This document shows, in pieces, positions 24,070-31,823 of a DNA stretch of 32,174 nucleotides (its first letter is position 1; each line of letters begins with the position of its first letter). The translations under genes were made by a program, and so were the position numbers. The notes under the pieces were generated by a model. The model did not search any database, was not told where the DNA came from, and worked only from the letters and a program-made list of their open reading frames with translations. This DNA comes from Thermoplasmata archaeon (lineage in GTDB: Archaea > Thermoplasmatota > Thermoplasmata > Thermoplasmatales > Thermoplasmataceae): contig JAKAUD010000039.1 of NCBI GenBank assembly GCA_021827885.1, forward strand, positions 1 to 32,174, read 5' to 3'.

Positions 24070-24661
24070 TCTTATACTAAAGGTCTGCGGCATAACGAGG
24101 GAAGAGGATGCACTGCTGGCAGAAGAAAGTGGTGCATCGATACTCGGTATTGTCAGGGCAAGAGATTCTCCAAGGTTTGCTGAGCCAGGATTTGTTGACA
24201 GGCTTGCTGCATCGGGTTACAAAATCGCCGGTGTTTATAACGACAGGAAATACCTACAGGATAATTACTCCGAAGAGAAAATCATACAGATCCATTATCC
24301 GCACGAACCAGAAGAGATAACCCTGGTAAGGAAAATGACAGGAAAGCAAATTATATCTGTGGTACAGGCACAGAAAACACTGCAACCCGGATTTGACCTG
24401 ATGCCATATTTGGAATCAGCCGATCTTGTGCTTATTGAGGATAAACCACGAATTATAGGGCATATTCCCAAAATCCTGGTGCGCAGTGAAAAGTTAGGCG
24501 TTGCAGGCGGAATTGAGGTTGAAGACATTGGAACAATAATAGGAAGGGGATTCAATTTCATAGACATGAGCAGCAGCCTAGAGGATTACCCGGGCATGAA
24601 GAATGCGAAAAAGATGAAAATGCTGAAGGGGGTGATTCAAACAATTGCCGCCACTGTATAA
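24059..24661 (+). CDS. trpF: Phosphoribosylanthranilate isomerase
   Basis: Amadori isomerase of the third tryptophan step. 200 residues, a TIM barrel. LKVCGITREEDA opens the protein with the catalytic Cys. LIEDKPR probably carries the catalytic Asp. The C-terminal strand FIDMSSSLEDYPGMKNAKKM replaces the usual 'DvsSGvE..pG.KD', a recognisable variation. GAGGTGG lies 7 nt before the ATG, inside trpD. It overlaps trpE by 17 bp. Confidence 0.9.
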   Translation: MVHNLILKVCGITREEDALLAEESGASILGIVRARDSPRFAEPGFVDRLAASGYKIAGVYNDRKYLQDNYSEEKIIQIHYPHEPEEITLVRKMTGKQIISVVQAQKTLQPGFDLMPYLESADLVLIEDKPRIIGHIPKILVRSEKLGVAGGIEVEDIGTIIGRGFNFIDMSSSLEDYPGMKNAKKMKMLKGVIQTIAATV

Positions 24662-25793
24662 GAAGATCGAGGAGTTGATTGCCCAGAAAAGGGATTTCGC
24701 ATATATGTGTTCTTTCGCTGATGAAGATAGAACCATCGGGAATGAAGAATTATTCTTCAACGGTAAGAGTGAATCATTCGCGAGCTTTGAGGAGTTAAGG
24801 AATATTGCCAATGAAGTTTTCCCCGTGATACTGAGCTTTGGCATGGTTGAGGACGTGTTTCCAAACCTGAAATTGCCTGAACAGAACTGGCCAAAGGGTC
24901 TCGGAATAACGGGCGCAGAGAGGAAACAGCAAATATTTACCAGAAGCAAAGAATTGCGTGAAAACCGTTCTGCCCGTGATAATCTTAATGAAAACTATAT
25001 GAACAGCGTTGCCAGGACTGTTGAAAGAATCAGGAACGGTGAAGCATTGCAGGTCGTTTTATCCATGGAGATCCCGGTGGGAGAACTTTCAATTCCACAC
25101 GCACTGGAATATTTCATGGAGTATGATCGGTCATCATATGTTTTCTGTTACAAAATTAATGATTATCTCCTAATGGGAAGCTCCCCTGAGAATCTTGTCA
25201 GGTTTCAGGACAACAGGTGTTTCATAAACCCAATTGCTGGAACAAGGCCATTGGCAGAAAATGGAAAGGATTTTGATGCCTTGAGCAGGGAACTCCTTGC
25301 AGATGAAAAGGAACTTCTGGAACACAGGATGCTTGTCGATCTGGCCAGGAATGATCTTGGAAAGGTATCCGTGCCAGGCACAGTGAAAGTTGTGAGGGCA
25401 CATTACATTAAGAAGTTTGCCTCTGTAATTCATATCCTCAGCGATGTGGAATCGGAGTTGATGCCGGGGCTTGATGCAATCGATTTGCTGAAAGCGGTCT
25501 ACCCTGCAGGGACTGTGTCAGGTGCACCCAAGGAGCGTGCTATTGAAATCATTTCAGAATATGAAACTACGCCGAGGGGACCGTATTCCGGGTCTGTTGG
25601 ATTGTGTTCCACCAGGTATCTGGATATGGCACTGACAATAAGATCATTATACATGATGAATGGAACAATCATAACAAGAGCGGGCGCGGGAATCGTCAAG
25701 GATTCCGTGCCAGAAAGAGAAAACAGGGAAGTTCTGGCCAAGGCACAGACAGTTTTAGGAGGTGCGGGCATTGAAAGTCTTGCTGGTCAATAA
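24645..25793 (+). CDS. trpE: Anthranilate synthase component I
   Basis: Makes anthranilate from chorismate using ammonia supplied by TrpG. 382 residues, shorter than bacterial TrpE (about 450-520) but in the archaeal range. The chorismate-binding domain shows NPIAGTRP, DEKELLEHRMLVDLARNDLG and AGTVSGAPKERAIEII. The N-terminal region, where tryptophan feedback binds in other TrpEs, is short, so inhibition cannot be judged by eye. The start is TTG with GGTGAT 8 nt upstream, within trpF. Confidence 0.95.
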   Translation: MPPLYKKIEELIAQKRDFAYMCSFADEDRTIGNEELFFNGKSESFASFEELRNIANEVFPVILSFGMVEDVFPNLKLPEQNWPKGLGITGAERKQQIFTRSKELRENRSARDNLNENYMNSVARTVERIRNGEALQVVLSMEIPVGELSIPHALEYFMEYDRSSYVFCYKINDYLLMGSSPENLVRFQDNRCFINPIAGTRPLAENGKDFDALSRELLADEKELLEHRMLVDLARNDLGKVSVPGTVKVVRAHYIKKFASVIHILSDVESELMPGLDAIDLLKAVYPAGTVSGAPKERAIEIISEYETTPRGPYSGSVGLCSTRYLDMALTIRSLYMMNGTIITRAGAGIVKDSVPERENREVLAKAQTVLGGAGIESLAGQ

Positions 25794-26340
25794 CCACGAT
25801 TCGTTTGTGTATAACATTTACCAGTCGCTTCTGAAAATAACAGATGATGTTGATGTTCAATTCAATGATAACATCGATATTACTGGCGTAGGCAGATATG
25901 AAAGGATCATAATTTCACCGGGGCCCGGAAATCCTGTCAACGAAAGGGATGCAGGAAACCTTCAGCTCCTGATGGATTCCATAGGGAAAGATGCAAAGGT
26001 GCTGGGAATATGTTTCGGACACCAGTTCCTCGCCTTCCATCTCGGTTCAAAAGTTGTTTTATCAAAGCGCCTGATGCATGGCCAGATCGACAACCTGCGA
26101 CATTCCCATTCACCCATATACAGGAATGTTCCGGAACACTTTGCTGCCATAAGATACCACTCCCTTGCGATAGAGCCAGGTGAGAACATAGTTGTAGATT
26201 GCGTCTCAGACAGCGATGGCACAATCATGGGTTTCCACTCAAAGAATGGGAGATTTTTTGGCGTCCAGTTCCATCCAGAAAGCTATTATTCTGAATATGG
26301 AGAGACCATATTCACTAATTTCCTGGGTGATGTCCTCTGA
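25771..26340 (+). CDS. trpG: Anthranilate synthase component II (glutamine amidotransferase)
   Basis: Class I glutamine amidotransferase that supplies ammonia to TrpE. 189 residues. The triad is visible: Cys81 in GICFGHQ, with His168 and Glu170 in QFHPES. ISPGPGNP is the oxyanion-loop motif. The TTG at 25771 is preferred over the GTG at 25762 because a GGAGGTG (25758-25764) overlaps the GTG and lies 6 nt before the TTG; it also gives the standard start KVLLVNNHDSF. It overlaps trpE by 23 bp. Confidence 0.94.
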   Translation: MKVLLVNNHDSFVYNIYQSLLKITDDVDVQFNDNIDITGVGRYERIIISPGPGNPVNERDAGNLQLLMDSIGKDAKVLGICFGHQFLAFHLGSKVVLSKRLMHGQIDNLRHSHSPIYRNVPEHFAAIRYHSLAIEPGENIVVDCVSDSDGTIMGFHSKNGRFFGVQFHPESYYSEYGETIFTNFLGDVL

Positions 26341-27110
26341 CGATTGTCGACGACATTTACCGGAACAACAGGTTTAGGAAACTGGATCATAAGAATGAAA
26401 GGATCAGGAAACCCATAAGCATGAGAAAATCAATCCTTGAAAAGAGGGAAAGGGGAGAAAAGGCATTTGTGCTGGAATTCAAGAGGGCCTCTGCATCCGG
26501 CTTCGTGAATGAGAGTTCTGCTGATCCTCAAGCTTTTGCTGAATCCGTTAATGAATATTGCGACGCTTTCAGCATACTGACGGAACCAACCACATTCAGG
26601 GGGAATTTTTCAGATTCTGAATATTTCCTGAGGTTTGGCAAGCCACTTTTGATGAAGGATTTTGTTGATAGCGAAAGGATCGTGGATTGCGGCTACTACA
26701 ACAATTTTGACTGCATACTCCTGATCTCCGATTTTCTTGACACGGAAAGAATCACAACCCTTTCTGATTACATAAGATCAAGAGGGATGGATGTCCTTGT
26801 TGAGTTTCACGATCCAGCACTATTTGATGAGTTGAAAGATCTTAAAAACGTAATTATAGGATATAACAGGAGAAACCTGAAAACACTAAGAATGGAAGGA
26901 GAAGAGGAAATGATAAATAAAATGATAGGACAGACAGATAATCCATTCCTGCTGGAAAGCGGAATAAATTATCAAAAAATGGCAGCCATGGATAAATTGG
27001 ATTTTGATGGCTACCTGATAGGTGAGGCAGTGTTGAAAGACAGAAAGATTTTGGCAGAAATTAAGAGCAGAGAGGTGATTAGGTATGATGATGCCAGACC
27101 TGACAATTGA
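26337..27110 (+). CDS. trpC: Indole-3-glycerol-phosphate synthase, probable CTG start
   Basis: Closes the indole ring from CdRP. 257 residues from the CTG. LEFKRASASG (46-55) holds the catalytic Glu47 and Lys49, PLLMKDF the second Lys, and LLESGI the Glu near the end. The 28 residues before the first ATG (26421), including IRKPISMRKSILEK, align well with the N-terminus of Sulfolobus IGPS (RPIISLNERILEF), so they belong to the protein. That stretch has no ATG, GTG or TTG. CTG at 26337 overlaps the trpG stop as CTGA and has GGTGAT 5-6 nt upstream. Confidence 0.93.
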   Translation: MTIVDDIYRNNRFRKLDHKNERIRKPISMRKSILEKRERGEKAFVLEFKRASASGFVNESSADPQAFAESVNEYCDAFSILTEPTTFRGNFSDSEYFLRFGKPLLMKDFVDSERIVDCGYYNNFDCILLISDFLDTERITTLSDYIRSRGMDVLVEFHDPALFDELKDLKNVIIGYNRRNLKTLRMEGEEEMINKMIGQTDNPFLLESGINYQKMAAMDKLDFDGYLIGEAVLKDRKILAEIKSREVIRYDDARPDN

Positions 27111-27861
27111 GGATATCTTCAGCAGGGAAAAATTCATTTTCATTGCAGGGCCATGTGCTGTGGAAAGTGAAGAACAGGTTCTGGACACGGCAAGATTTCT
27201 CAAATCTCTTGGAGTAAACTTCATGAGGGGAGGTGCCTATAAACCAAGAACGTCACCAAGAAGTTTCCAGGGGCTCAAGGAAGAAGGGTTGAAAATCCTT
27301 GCAAAGGCAAAGGATGAAACCGGAATAAACATAATAACAGAGGTGATGGATTCAGACAATCTTTCTACCGTAACAAAATATGCCGATATCCTGCAAATAG
27401 GAAGCAGGAACTGCCAGAATTTTTCACTCCTGAGAAGGGTTGGAGAGCTCAATAAGCCAGTGCTAATAAAACGAGGTTTTGGAAACACTGTTGATGAGTT
27501 CGTGCAGGCATCGGAATACATATCTAACGGTGGGAATAACCAGATTATAATGGTGGAAAGAGGCATCCGAACCTTTGAAAGCTCAACCAGATTTACTCTT
27601 GACATCTCAGCGGTTCCTGTGCTGAAGGAAAGGGTACCATATCCTATTTTCGTAGATCCAAGCCATCCAGCGGGTCTTGCCAGGTATGTTGAACCATTAT
27701 CGCTTGCATCGGTAGGTGCAGGTGCCGATGGCCTGATGATTGAAGTTCATCCAGATCCTCAGAACGCATTGAGCGACAGTAAGCAGCAGCTTAACTTTGA
27801 ACAGTTCAGGTTGCTCTTTGATAGGGTCAACGCCCTCAGGGATACCATATCAAAATTCTAA
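27085..27861 (+). CDS. aroF: 3-deoxy-7-phosphoheptulonate (DAHP) synthase, type I-beta
   Basis: Condenses PEP with erythrose-4-P, the first shikimate step. 258 residues: the bare catalytic barrel (IAGPCAVES, RGGAYKPRTSP, QIGSRNCQNF, KRGFGNT, DPSHPAG) without an N-terminal regulatory domain. It is the last gene of the trp operon, overlapping trpC by 26 bp with GAGGTGAT about 5 nt before the ATG at 27085. Placing it here couples supply of chorismate precursor to tryptophan synthesis. In the absence of a regulatory domain, control may be mainly transcriptional. Confidence 0.94.
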   Translation: MMMPDLTIEDIFSREKFIFIAGPCAVESEEQVLDTARFLKSLGVNFMRGGAYKPRTSPRSFQGLKEEGLKILAKAKDETGINIITEVMDSDNLSTVTKYADILQIGSRNCQNFSLLRRVGELNKPVLIKRGFGNTVDEFVQASEYISNGGNNQIIMVERGIRTFESSTRFTLDISAVPVLKERVPYPIFVDPSHPAGLARYVEPLSLASVGAGADGLMIEVHPDPQNALSDSKQQLNFEQFRLLFDRVNALRDTISKF

Positions 27862-27863
27862 TG

Positions 27864-27872
27864 CATTTTTTC
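27864..27872 (+). terminator. T-run after the trp operon
   Basis: CATTTTTTC begins 3 nt after the DAHP synthase stop. Archaeal RNA polymerase terminates at T-runs without a hairpin, so this is a plausible end of the operon before the convergent regulator gene. Confidence 0.45.
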
Positions 27873-27899
27873 TAATGCCAGTTTCTCAAAAATTCTCTC

Positions 27900-28523
27900 T
27901 TACACAGGATTTCTATTTACATAATCCTCGGTAATTTTCCTAAGTGCACGTCGCAAAGTCTCAGACAACGATGAAACAGAAATCCCAAGAAGCTTTGAAA
28001 TGTCCTTCAGGGAGGCTTCCCTTTCATTATCGAAATACCCGAGATCCAGGCACAGTCTTAAGATCTGGTTTTCCCTATCGGTGATCTCTGTCTTAATTTC
28101 TTCAGGACCTTCAATTACCACAGGTTCAAGGCCGGACTCCTCAAGATCATGCACAATCTTTTTTGCAATTCCAGTTGAACTTATCAAAAGCCTGAATCTA
28201 ATTGTGTTCCTGTCGATGCTCCTCGTTCCAAGCACAACTGCATCACTAAGAGCCATGAATTTACAAGCACTGCAGCTCTTTCCATAGACCCAAAGCCTTG
28301 TGGATCCTGCCTGGACTATCTTCCTTGACACTTTCCTCAACGTGGCTAATGTCTTGTCATCCACCGACTTGACCTCAATGCTATGAAGTGTTTCCTCCGC
28401 CTCAATCTTGAGCCTTGTTAATCCCTTTAGATTAGGTATGTTAAAGGTTGCATCGGATACGAGGCAATCAGTTCTTCGAACCTGGACGGTCATATCGAGA
28501 GGATGTTTTTTACTCTTAGACAA
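27900..28523 (-). CDS. Bat-like HTH-10 transcriptional regulator
   Basis: 207 residues. The C-terminal HTH-10 (bacterio-opsin activator type) domain spans about 147-200: LGYFDNEREASLKDISKLLG followed by ISVSSLSETLRRALRKI. The N-terminal region is a sensory-type domain with Cys20 and a CSACK motif (Cys84, Cys87), which could bind metal or sense redox. The start is TTG 28523: a TTTTATTAG element lies about 24 nt upstream, consistent with leaderless initiation. ATG 28493 is the alternative. It is convergent with the trp operon (38 bp apart), so regulation of trp is possible but unproven; the nearby importer and DUF929 gene are other candidate targets. Confidence 0.85.
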   Translation of the reverse strand: MSKSKKHPLDMTVQVRRTDCLVSDATFNIPNLKGLTRLKIEAEETLHSIEVKSVDDKTLATLRKVSRKIVQAGSTRLWVYGKSCSACKFMALSDAVVLGTRSIDRNTIRFRLLISSTGIAKKIVHDLEESGLEPVVIEGPEEIKTEITDRENQILRLCLDLGYFDNEREASLKDISKLLGISVSSLSETLRRALRKITEDYVNRNPV

Positions 28524-28540
28524 TAAAATCTGATAGTCAC

Positions 28541-28551
28541 CTAATAAAAAA
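28541..28551 (-). promoter_or_regulatory. TATA box of the HTH-10 regulator gene
   Basis: The minus strand reads TTTTTATTAGG, about 24 nt upstream of the TTG at 28523, the spacing of a leaderless archaeal promoter. Confidence 0.45.
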
Positions 28552-28605
28552 ATGTTTGTTTAGTTGTTGATTGAGTGTTAGATGTTTTTGAAAGGCTGCG
28601 TTTAA

Positions 28606-28639
28606 GTGCAAGAAAAAATGGCAAAAAAAAATTTTGCAC
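28606..28639 (-). terminator. T-rich terminator after the DUF929 gene
   Basis: On the minus strand, downstream of the DUF929 stop, T-runs of nine and six lie within an inverted repeat GTGCAA (28606-28611) / TTGCAC (28634-28639). This is a strong candidate archaeal terminator for the minus-strand transcript. Confidence 0.55.
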
Positions 28640-28655
28640 GTAATCGATGTTCGAT

Positions 28656-29582
28656 CTATGATACGTCATCCACTATTGTGTTTATTTCTGCGGCAAAATC
28701 TGAAATTGGAGCGATTCCTTTCATGTTTGAATAAACATAAGATGGCGAATAAACATAAGTTTCATACTGGGGAGAGTTAATATAACTTTGTGCTGCCGAT
28801 GGATTTGTTGTCAGATCCCAGAGATAAAAATATGGCCCATTTAAGTAATAAGCTCCTTTTGGTCCCGTGATTATGAGAGCGGTAACAAGATGATGTCCGA
28901 TTGCTCCTATGGGGGCAATTGGAGAACCGCCTTTGGTTACTTGACTCGGTGTTTGTGTCTGAATCTGGTATATCCATGAAGCGATGAAAGATGGTTCTGT
29001 AGCATTAACCTCCTGCAGACCCTTGCTTACAAGTTGATTGCTTGCTATGGGAGTTCCGCCAACTGTTCCGGTATGAGTTTGATTGTACATGTAAAAAGCG
29101 GTGAAATAATACTTCCCATTAGATATGGATAAATTTTGGGTAAACAGCAGTCCAGGCTCGTGTGGGGCGGAATCACCTGAAAATGATTTATGTAGGATAA
29201 AATCATTTGAAATAGCAGGTATATGCTGTTGAACCGCCAGATATAACCCCCACGAATTTGCAGCACCAATAGGACAACCATCCCATGAAATCCAATAGAA
29301 GTGAATGTTATCCGAAAAATTGCTTGTAGAAATTTGTGCAAAAGTGCCCCATGGAACAGGATTCGGTATCGTAACATTGACGCTTGAATTGCTTGAACTA
29401 TTATTCTTGAATGCCCCTAGATCATAGGCTACAAAAATTAAAAGAGCCACAATTATAACCGCTCCAACAGCCGTAAATATCTTTCTTCTTTTCATAATAA
29501 AATCATTAATGCCACGCTTTGATTCCATCCTCTTTTCTGAAGACTGCACTTTCTTGTTTTTTGAGTATTTTCTATTAGACAT
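28656..29582 (-). CDS. DUF929 membrane-anchored protein
   Basis: 308 residues: a basic N-terminus, one transmembrane anchor (about 35-56), a Ser/Asn-rich linker, then a DUF929 domain outside the cell. FYWISWDGCPIGAANSWG is the family signature. In many DUF929 proteins this position reads CPxC, like thioredoxin; here the second Cys is Gly, so dithiol chemistry is not available. The function of the family is unknown. ATG 29582 is preferred (TATA box about 27 nt upstream); TTG 29588 is two codons earlier. It diverges from the ABC importer operon. Confidence 0.85.
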   Translation of the reverse strand: MSNRKYSKNKKVQSSEKRMESKRGINDFIMKRRKIFTAVGAVIIVALLIFVAYDLGAFKNNSSSNSSVNVTIPNPVPWGTFAQISTSNFSDNIHFYWISWDGCPIGAANSWGLYLAVQQHIPAISNDFILHKSFSGDSAPHEPGLLFTQNLSISNGKYYFTAFYMYNQTHTGTVGGTPIASNQLVSKGLQEVNATEPSFIASWIYQIQTQTPSQVTKGGSPIAPIGAIGHHLVTALIITGPKGAYYLNGPYFYLWDLTTNPSAAQSYINSPQYETYVYSPSYVYSNMKGIAPISDFAAEINTIVDDVS

Positions 29583-29604
29583 TTCCAAGAATGGATAAAG
29601 TTAC

Positions 29605-29617
29605 ACTATAAATAATT
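29605..29617 (-). promoter_or_regulatory. TATA box of the DUF929 gene
   Basis: The minus strand reads AATTATTTATAGT, centred about 27 nt upstream of the ATG at 29582, giving a leaderless or nearly leaderless transcript. Confidence 0.5.
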
Positions 29618-29686
29618 TCCCTTTTCAGGGAACAGACCAGAATGTAAATATAACCTGTTACAGACTGATTTTCGTCCAAGACAAGA

Positions 29687-29705
29687 ATTTTTATACTATA
29701 AATTA
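29687..29705 (+). promoter_or_regulatory. Probable promoter of the ABC importer operon
   Basis: TTTTTATACTATAAATTAT precedes the substrate-binding protein gene. Transcription would begin near 29723, leaving a short leader containing GTGAT just before the ATG at 29740. Confidence 0.45.
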
Positions 29706-29739
29706 TTTCAGTAAAGTAAAAAATATTTACGTGATGTAT

Positions 29740-30744
29740 ATGGTAATCAATTCAAAAAACGTTAAAGGGATAGTATCGATATTCGTAATAGCCGCAGTTA
29801 TTATTTCAGCGGTAGGATATGTCGAGTACGTGGCTCCGAGGAATGTTGAAAACGGAAAAATAACAGTGACTGATATTATTGGACAGACATTCACATTCAA
29901 CAGCACCCTTACAAGGATAGTTTCGCTTGATCCTTCAGCAACAGCTGTTTTGTATGCCCTGGGAGCGTACAAGGATGTTGTTGGAACCGGGTCGTATGAC
30001 TACTATCCTCCTAGCGGAACAGCACCGGTAATTTGCAATGACTTCAATGTGCACTATAGTTCACTTGTTGCCCTGAAACCGCAGGCGGTTCTCGGATATG
30101 GTGCGACTGTACCTTCTTACGGATTATATATAAACAGCACCCTGCACATCCCTTTCATACTTGATAATCCAAACAGTGTGTCTCAGATAGAGAATGAGAC
30201 ACTTATGCTGGGAGCATTAACCGGCACATCCTCAAACGCAACGAAGATTACCAACTGGATGAATCAATCCCTCTCCGATATGACAAACGTTTCGAAGGGC
30301 CTTCCAAATGAATCGGCATTCTATCTTGAATGCGAATATAATGGTGCAATATACACTGCTGGCAATAATACGTTCATCAACGATGAGATGCAATATGCCC
30401 ATCTTATTAACATCTTTACCCAATCTGGATACAACACAATTTCACCTGAAGTAATAGCAAACTCAAATCCAAGCGCTATCCTTATAGATTGTTACGCTTC
30501 ACCTCTTTATATGAAACAGGCACCATTCAACGAAACCAGCGCTGCCAAGAACAATAACTATGTGCAATTCTTCAATGATACATACTTCACGAATCCTGAT
30601 TTCAGGTTTATATATGGAATTGAGTGGCTGTTGCAATGGAGAGCACAGGGAAATGCACAGATGCTTTATGAGCTGAGTGAATTGCCGGCGTTTCCAATAA
30701 AGTTGAAATATAGCCCAAATTTCAATTATGAGACGCCACCATGA
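29740..30744 (+). CDS. Substrate-binding protein of a FecCD/BtuCDF-type ABC importer
   Basis: 334 residues with an N-terminal hydrophobic segment (about 8-28) that serves as signal or anchor; there is no bacterial lipobox. The class III binding-protein fold is visible: DIIGQTFTFNSTLTRIVSLD then SATAVLYALGAYKDVVG, as in BtuF/FhuD-like proteins, and LVALKPQAVLGYG in the first lobe. Likely ligands are an iron-siderophore, haem or a corrinoid; specificity cannot be read from the sequence. The many Asn-X-Ser/Thr sites fit an extracellular protein. In-frame starts at 29731 and 29734 exist; GTGAT favours 29740. The stop overlaps the permease start (ATGA). Confidence 0.85.
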   Translation: MVINSKNVKGIVSIFVIAAVIISAVGYVEYVAPRNVENGKITVTDIIGQTFTFNSTLTRIVSLDPSATAVLYALGAYKDVVGTGSYDYYPPSGTAPVICNDFNVHYSSLVALKPQAVLGYGATVPSYGLYINSTLHIPFILDNPNSVSQIENETLMLGALTGTSSNATKITNWMNQSLSDMTNVSKGLPNESAFYLECEYNGAIYTAGNNTFINDEMQYAHLINIFTQSGYNTISPEVIANSNPSAILIDCYASPLYMKQAPFNETSAAKNNNYVQFFNDTYFTNPDFRFIYGIEWLLQWRAQGNAQMLYELSELPAFPIKLKYSPNFNYETPP

Positions 30745-31823
30745 TTAAATTTGGGAAAATTTACTCAAGCCTCACCCGATTGCAGAGGAAAAAAAGCCTG
30801 ATAAAAACAAGGTTCTCAATTTTAATAGTTCTTTTATTTCTTTCAACAATATTTTCAATCTTTTTGGGTGCTGTATACGTTCCGATTCCAACTATCTTGA
30901 AGATTGTTGTTATTCAGATTCCATTCCTTGGTGGATTTTTCCACCTCTCTGTCAATCCTATCAATTATGAAATAGTTACAGTTTTACGTGAACCTACAAT
31001 AGTTGCGGCTCTCTTCATAGGTGCAACGCTGGGAGTTGGCGGAACAATTATTCAGAGCATATTCAGGAATCCCATTACAGAACCATACATTATTGGCATT
31101 TCAAGCGGTGCAACGCTGGGCGTTGTACTTGTCCTTGCACTGGGAATCACGATTTTTGGCATTTACACGGAATCTATCTTTGCGTTCATTTTTTCCATGG
31201 CCATTGTTTCCATTGTTTTCATGGTATCCATTCGGTCAGGACAGATATCAGGATTATTCCTTCTGCTTACAGGCATAGCACTCAGTTATTTTGTCTCCTC
31301 CATTGTGGCTTTCCTCCTGTTTTCAAACATCAGGTTGCAGAATGAGGCTTTTTTCTGGCTGCTTGGCTCCATAGGATTGATAACCATCCCTGAGCTTATT
31401 ATCACTATTCCAGTAATGGCTATTTGCATGATCCTGAGTTTCATATTCTACAAAGAATTGAACGCACTCCAGATGGGGGATGAATATGCAAGAAGTGTCG
31501 GTGTCAATGTGAACTTTTCCAAGGGAATGTTTCTCATCCTCACTGCCCTAAGCGTGTCTGCGGCCGTTTCCATCAGCGGATTGATAGGATTTGTCGGCTT
31601 GATCATACCACATATTTCAAGATTGATTTTTGGGGGATCGAATAAGTTGGTAATACCATCTTCTGCCATAATTGGTGCCACGTTCTTACTGATTTGCAAT
31701 GATATAGCCAGGGATATTGCAAGGCCGGAAATCCTACCCATAGGGATTGTGACAGGGTTGCTTGGTGTACCGATTTTTGTTATGTTGATGATGAGAATAT
31801 CAAGGGGTGCCTATGAAACTTGA
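30741..31823 (+). CDS. FecCD-family ABC importer permease
   Basis: 360 residues with about nine to ten membrane helices. ATLGVGGTIIQSIFRNPITEP, a BtuC/FecCD signature, is followed by the coupling-helix and gate region near ISGLIGFVGLIIPHISRL. It imports a chelated metal or corrinoid together with the preceding binding protein and following ATPase. ATG 30741 overlaps the upstream stop by 4 bp. There is no obvious Shine-Dalgarno sequence, so initiation is probably coupled. It overlaps the ATPase gene by 11 bp. Confidence 0.93.
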   Translation: MIKFGKIYSSLTRLQRKKSLIKTRFSILIVLLFLSTIFSIFLGAVYVPIPTILKIVVIQIPFLGGFFHLSVNPINYEIVTVLREPTIVAALFIGATLGVGGTIIQSIFRNPITEPYIIGISSGATLGVVLVLALGITIFGIYTESIFAFIFSMAIVSIVFMVSIRSGQISGLFLLLTGIALSYFVSSIVAFLLFSNIRLQNEAFFWLLGSIGLITIPELIITIPVMAICMILSFIFYKELNALQMGDEYARSVGVNVNFSKGMFLILTALSVSAAVSISGLIGFVGLIIPHISRLIFGGSNKLVIPSSAIIGATFLLICNDIARDIARPEILPIGIVTGLLGVPIFVMLMMRISRGAYET

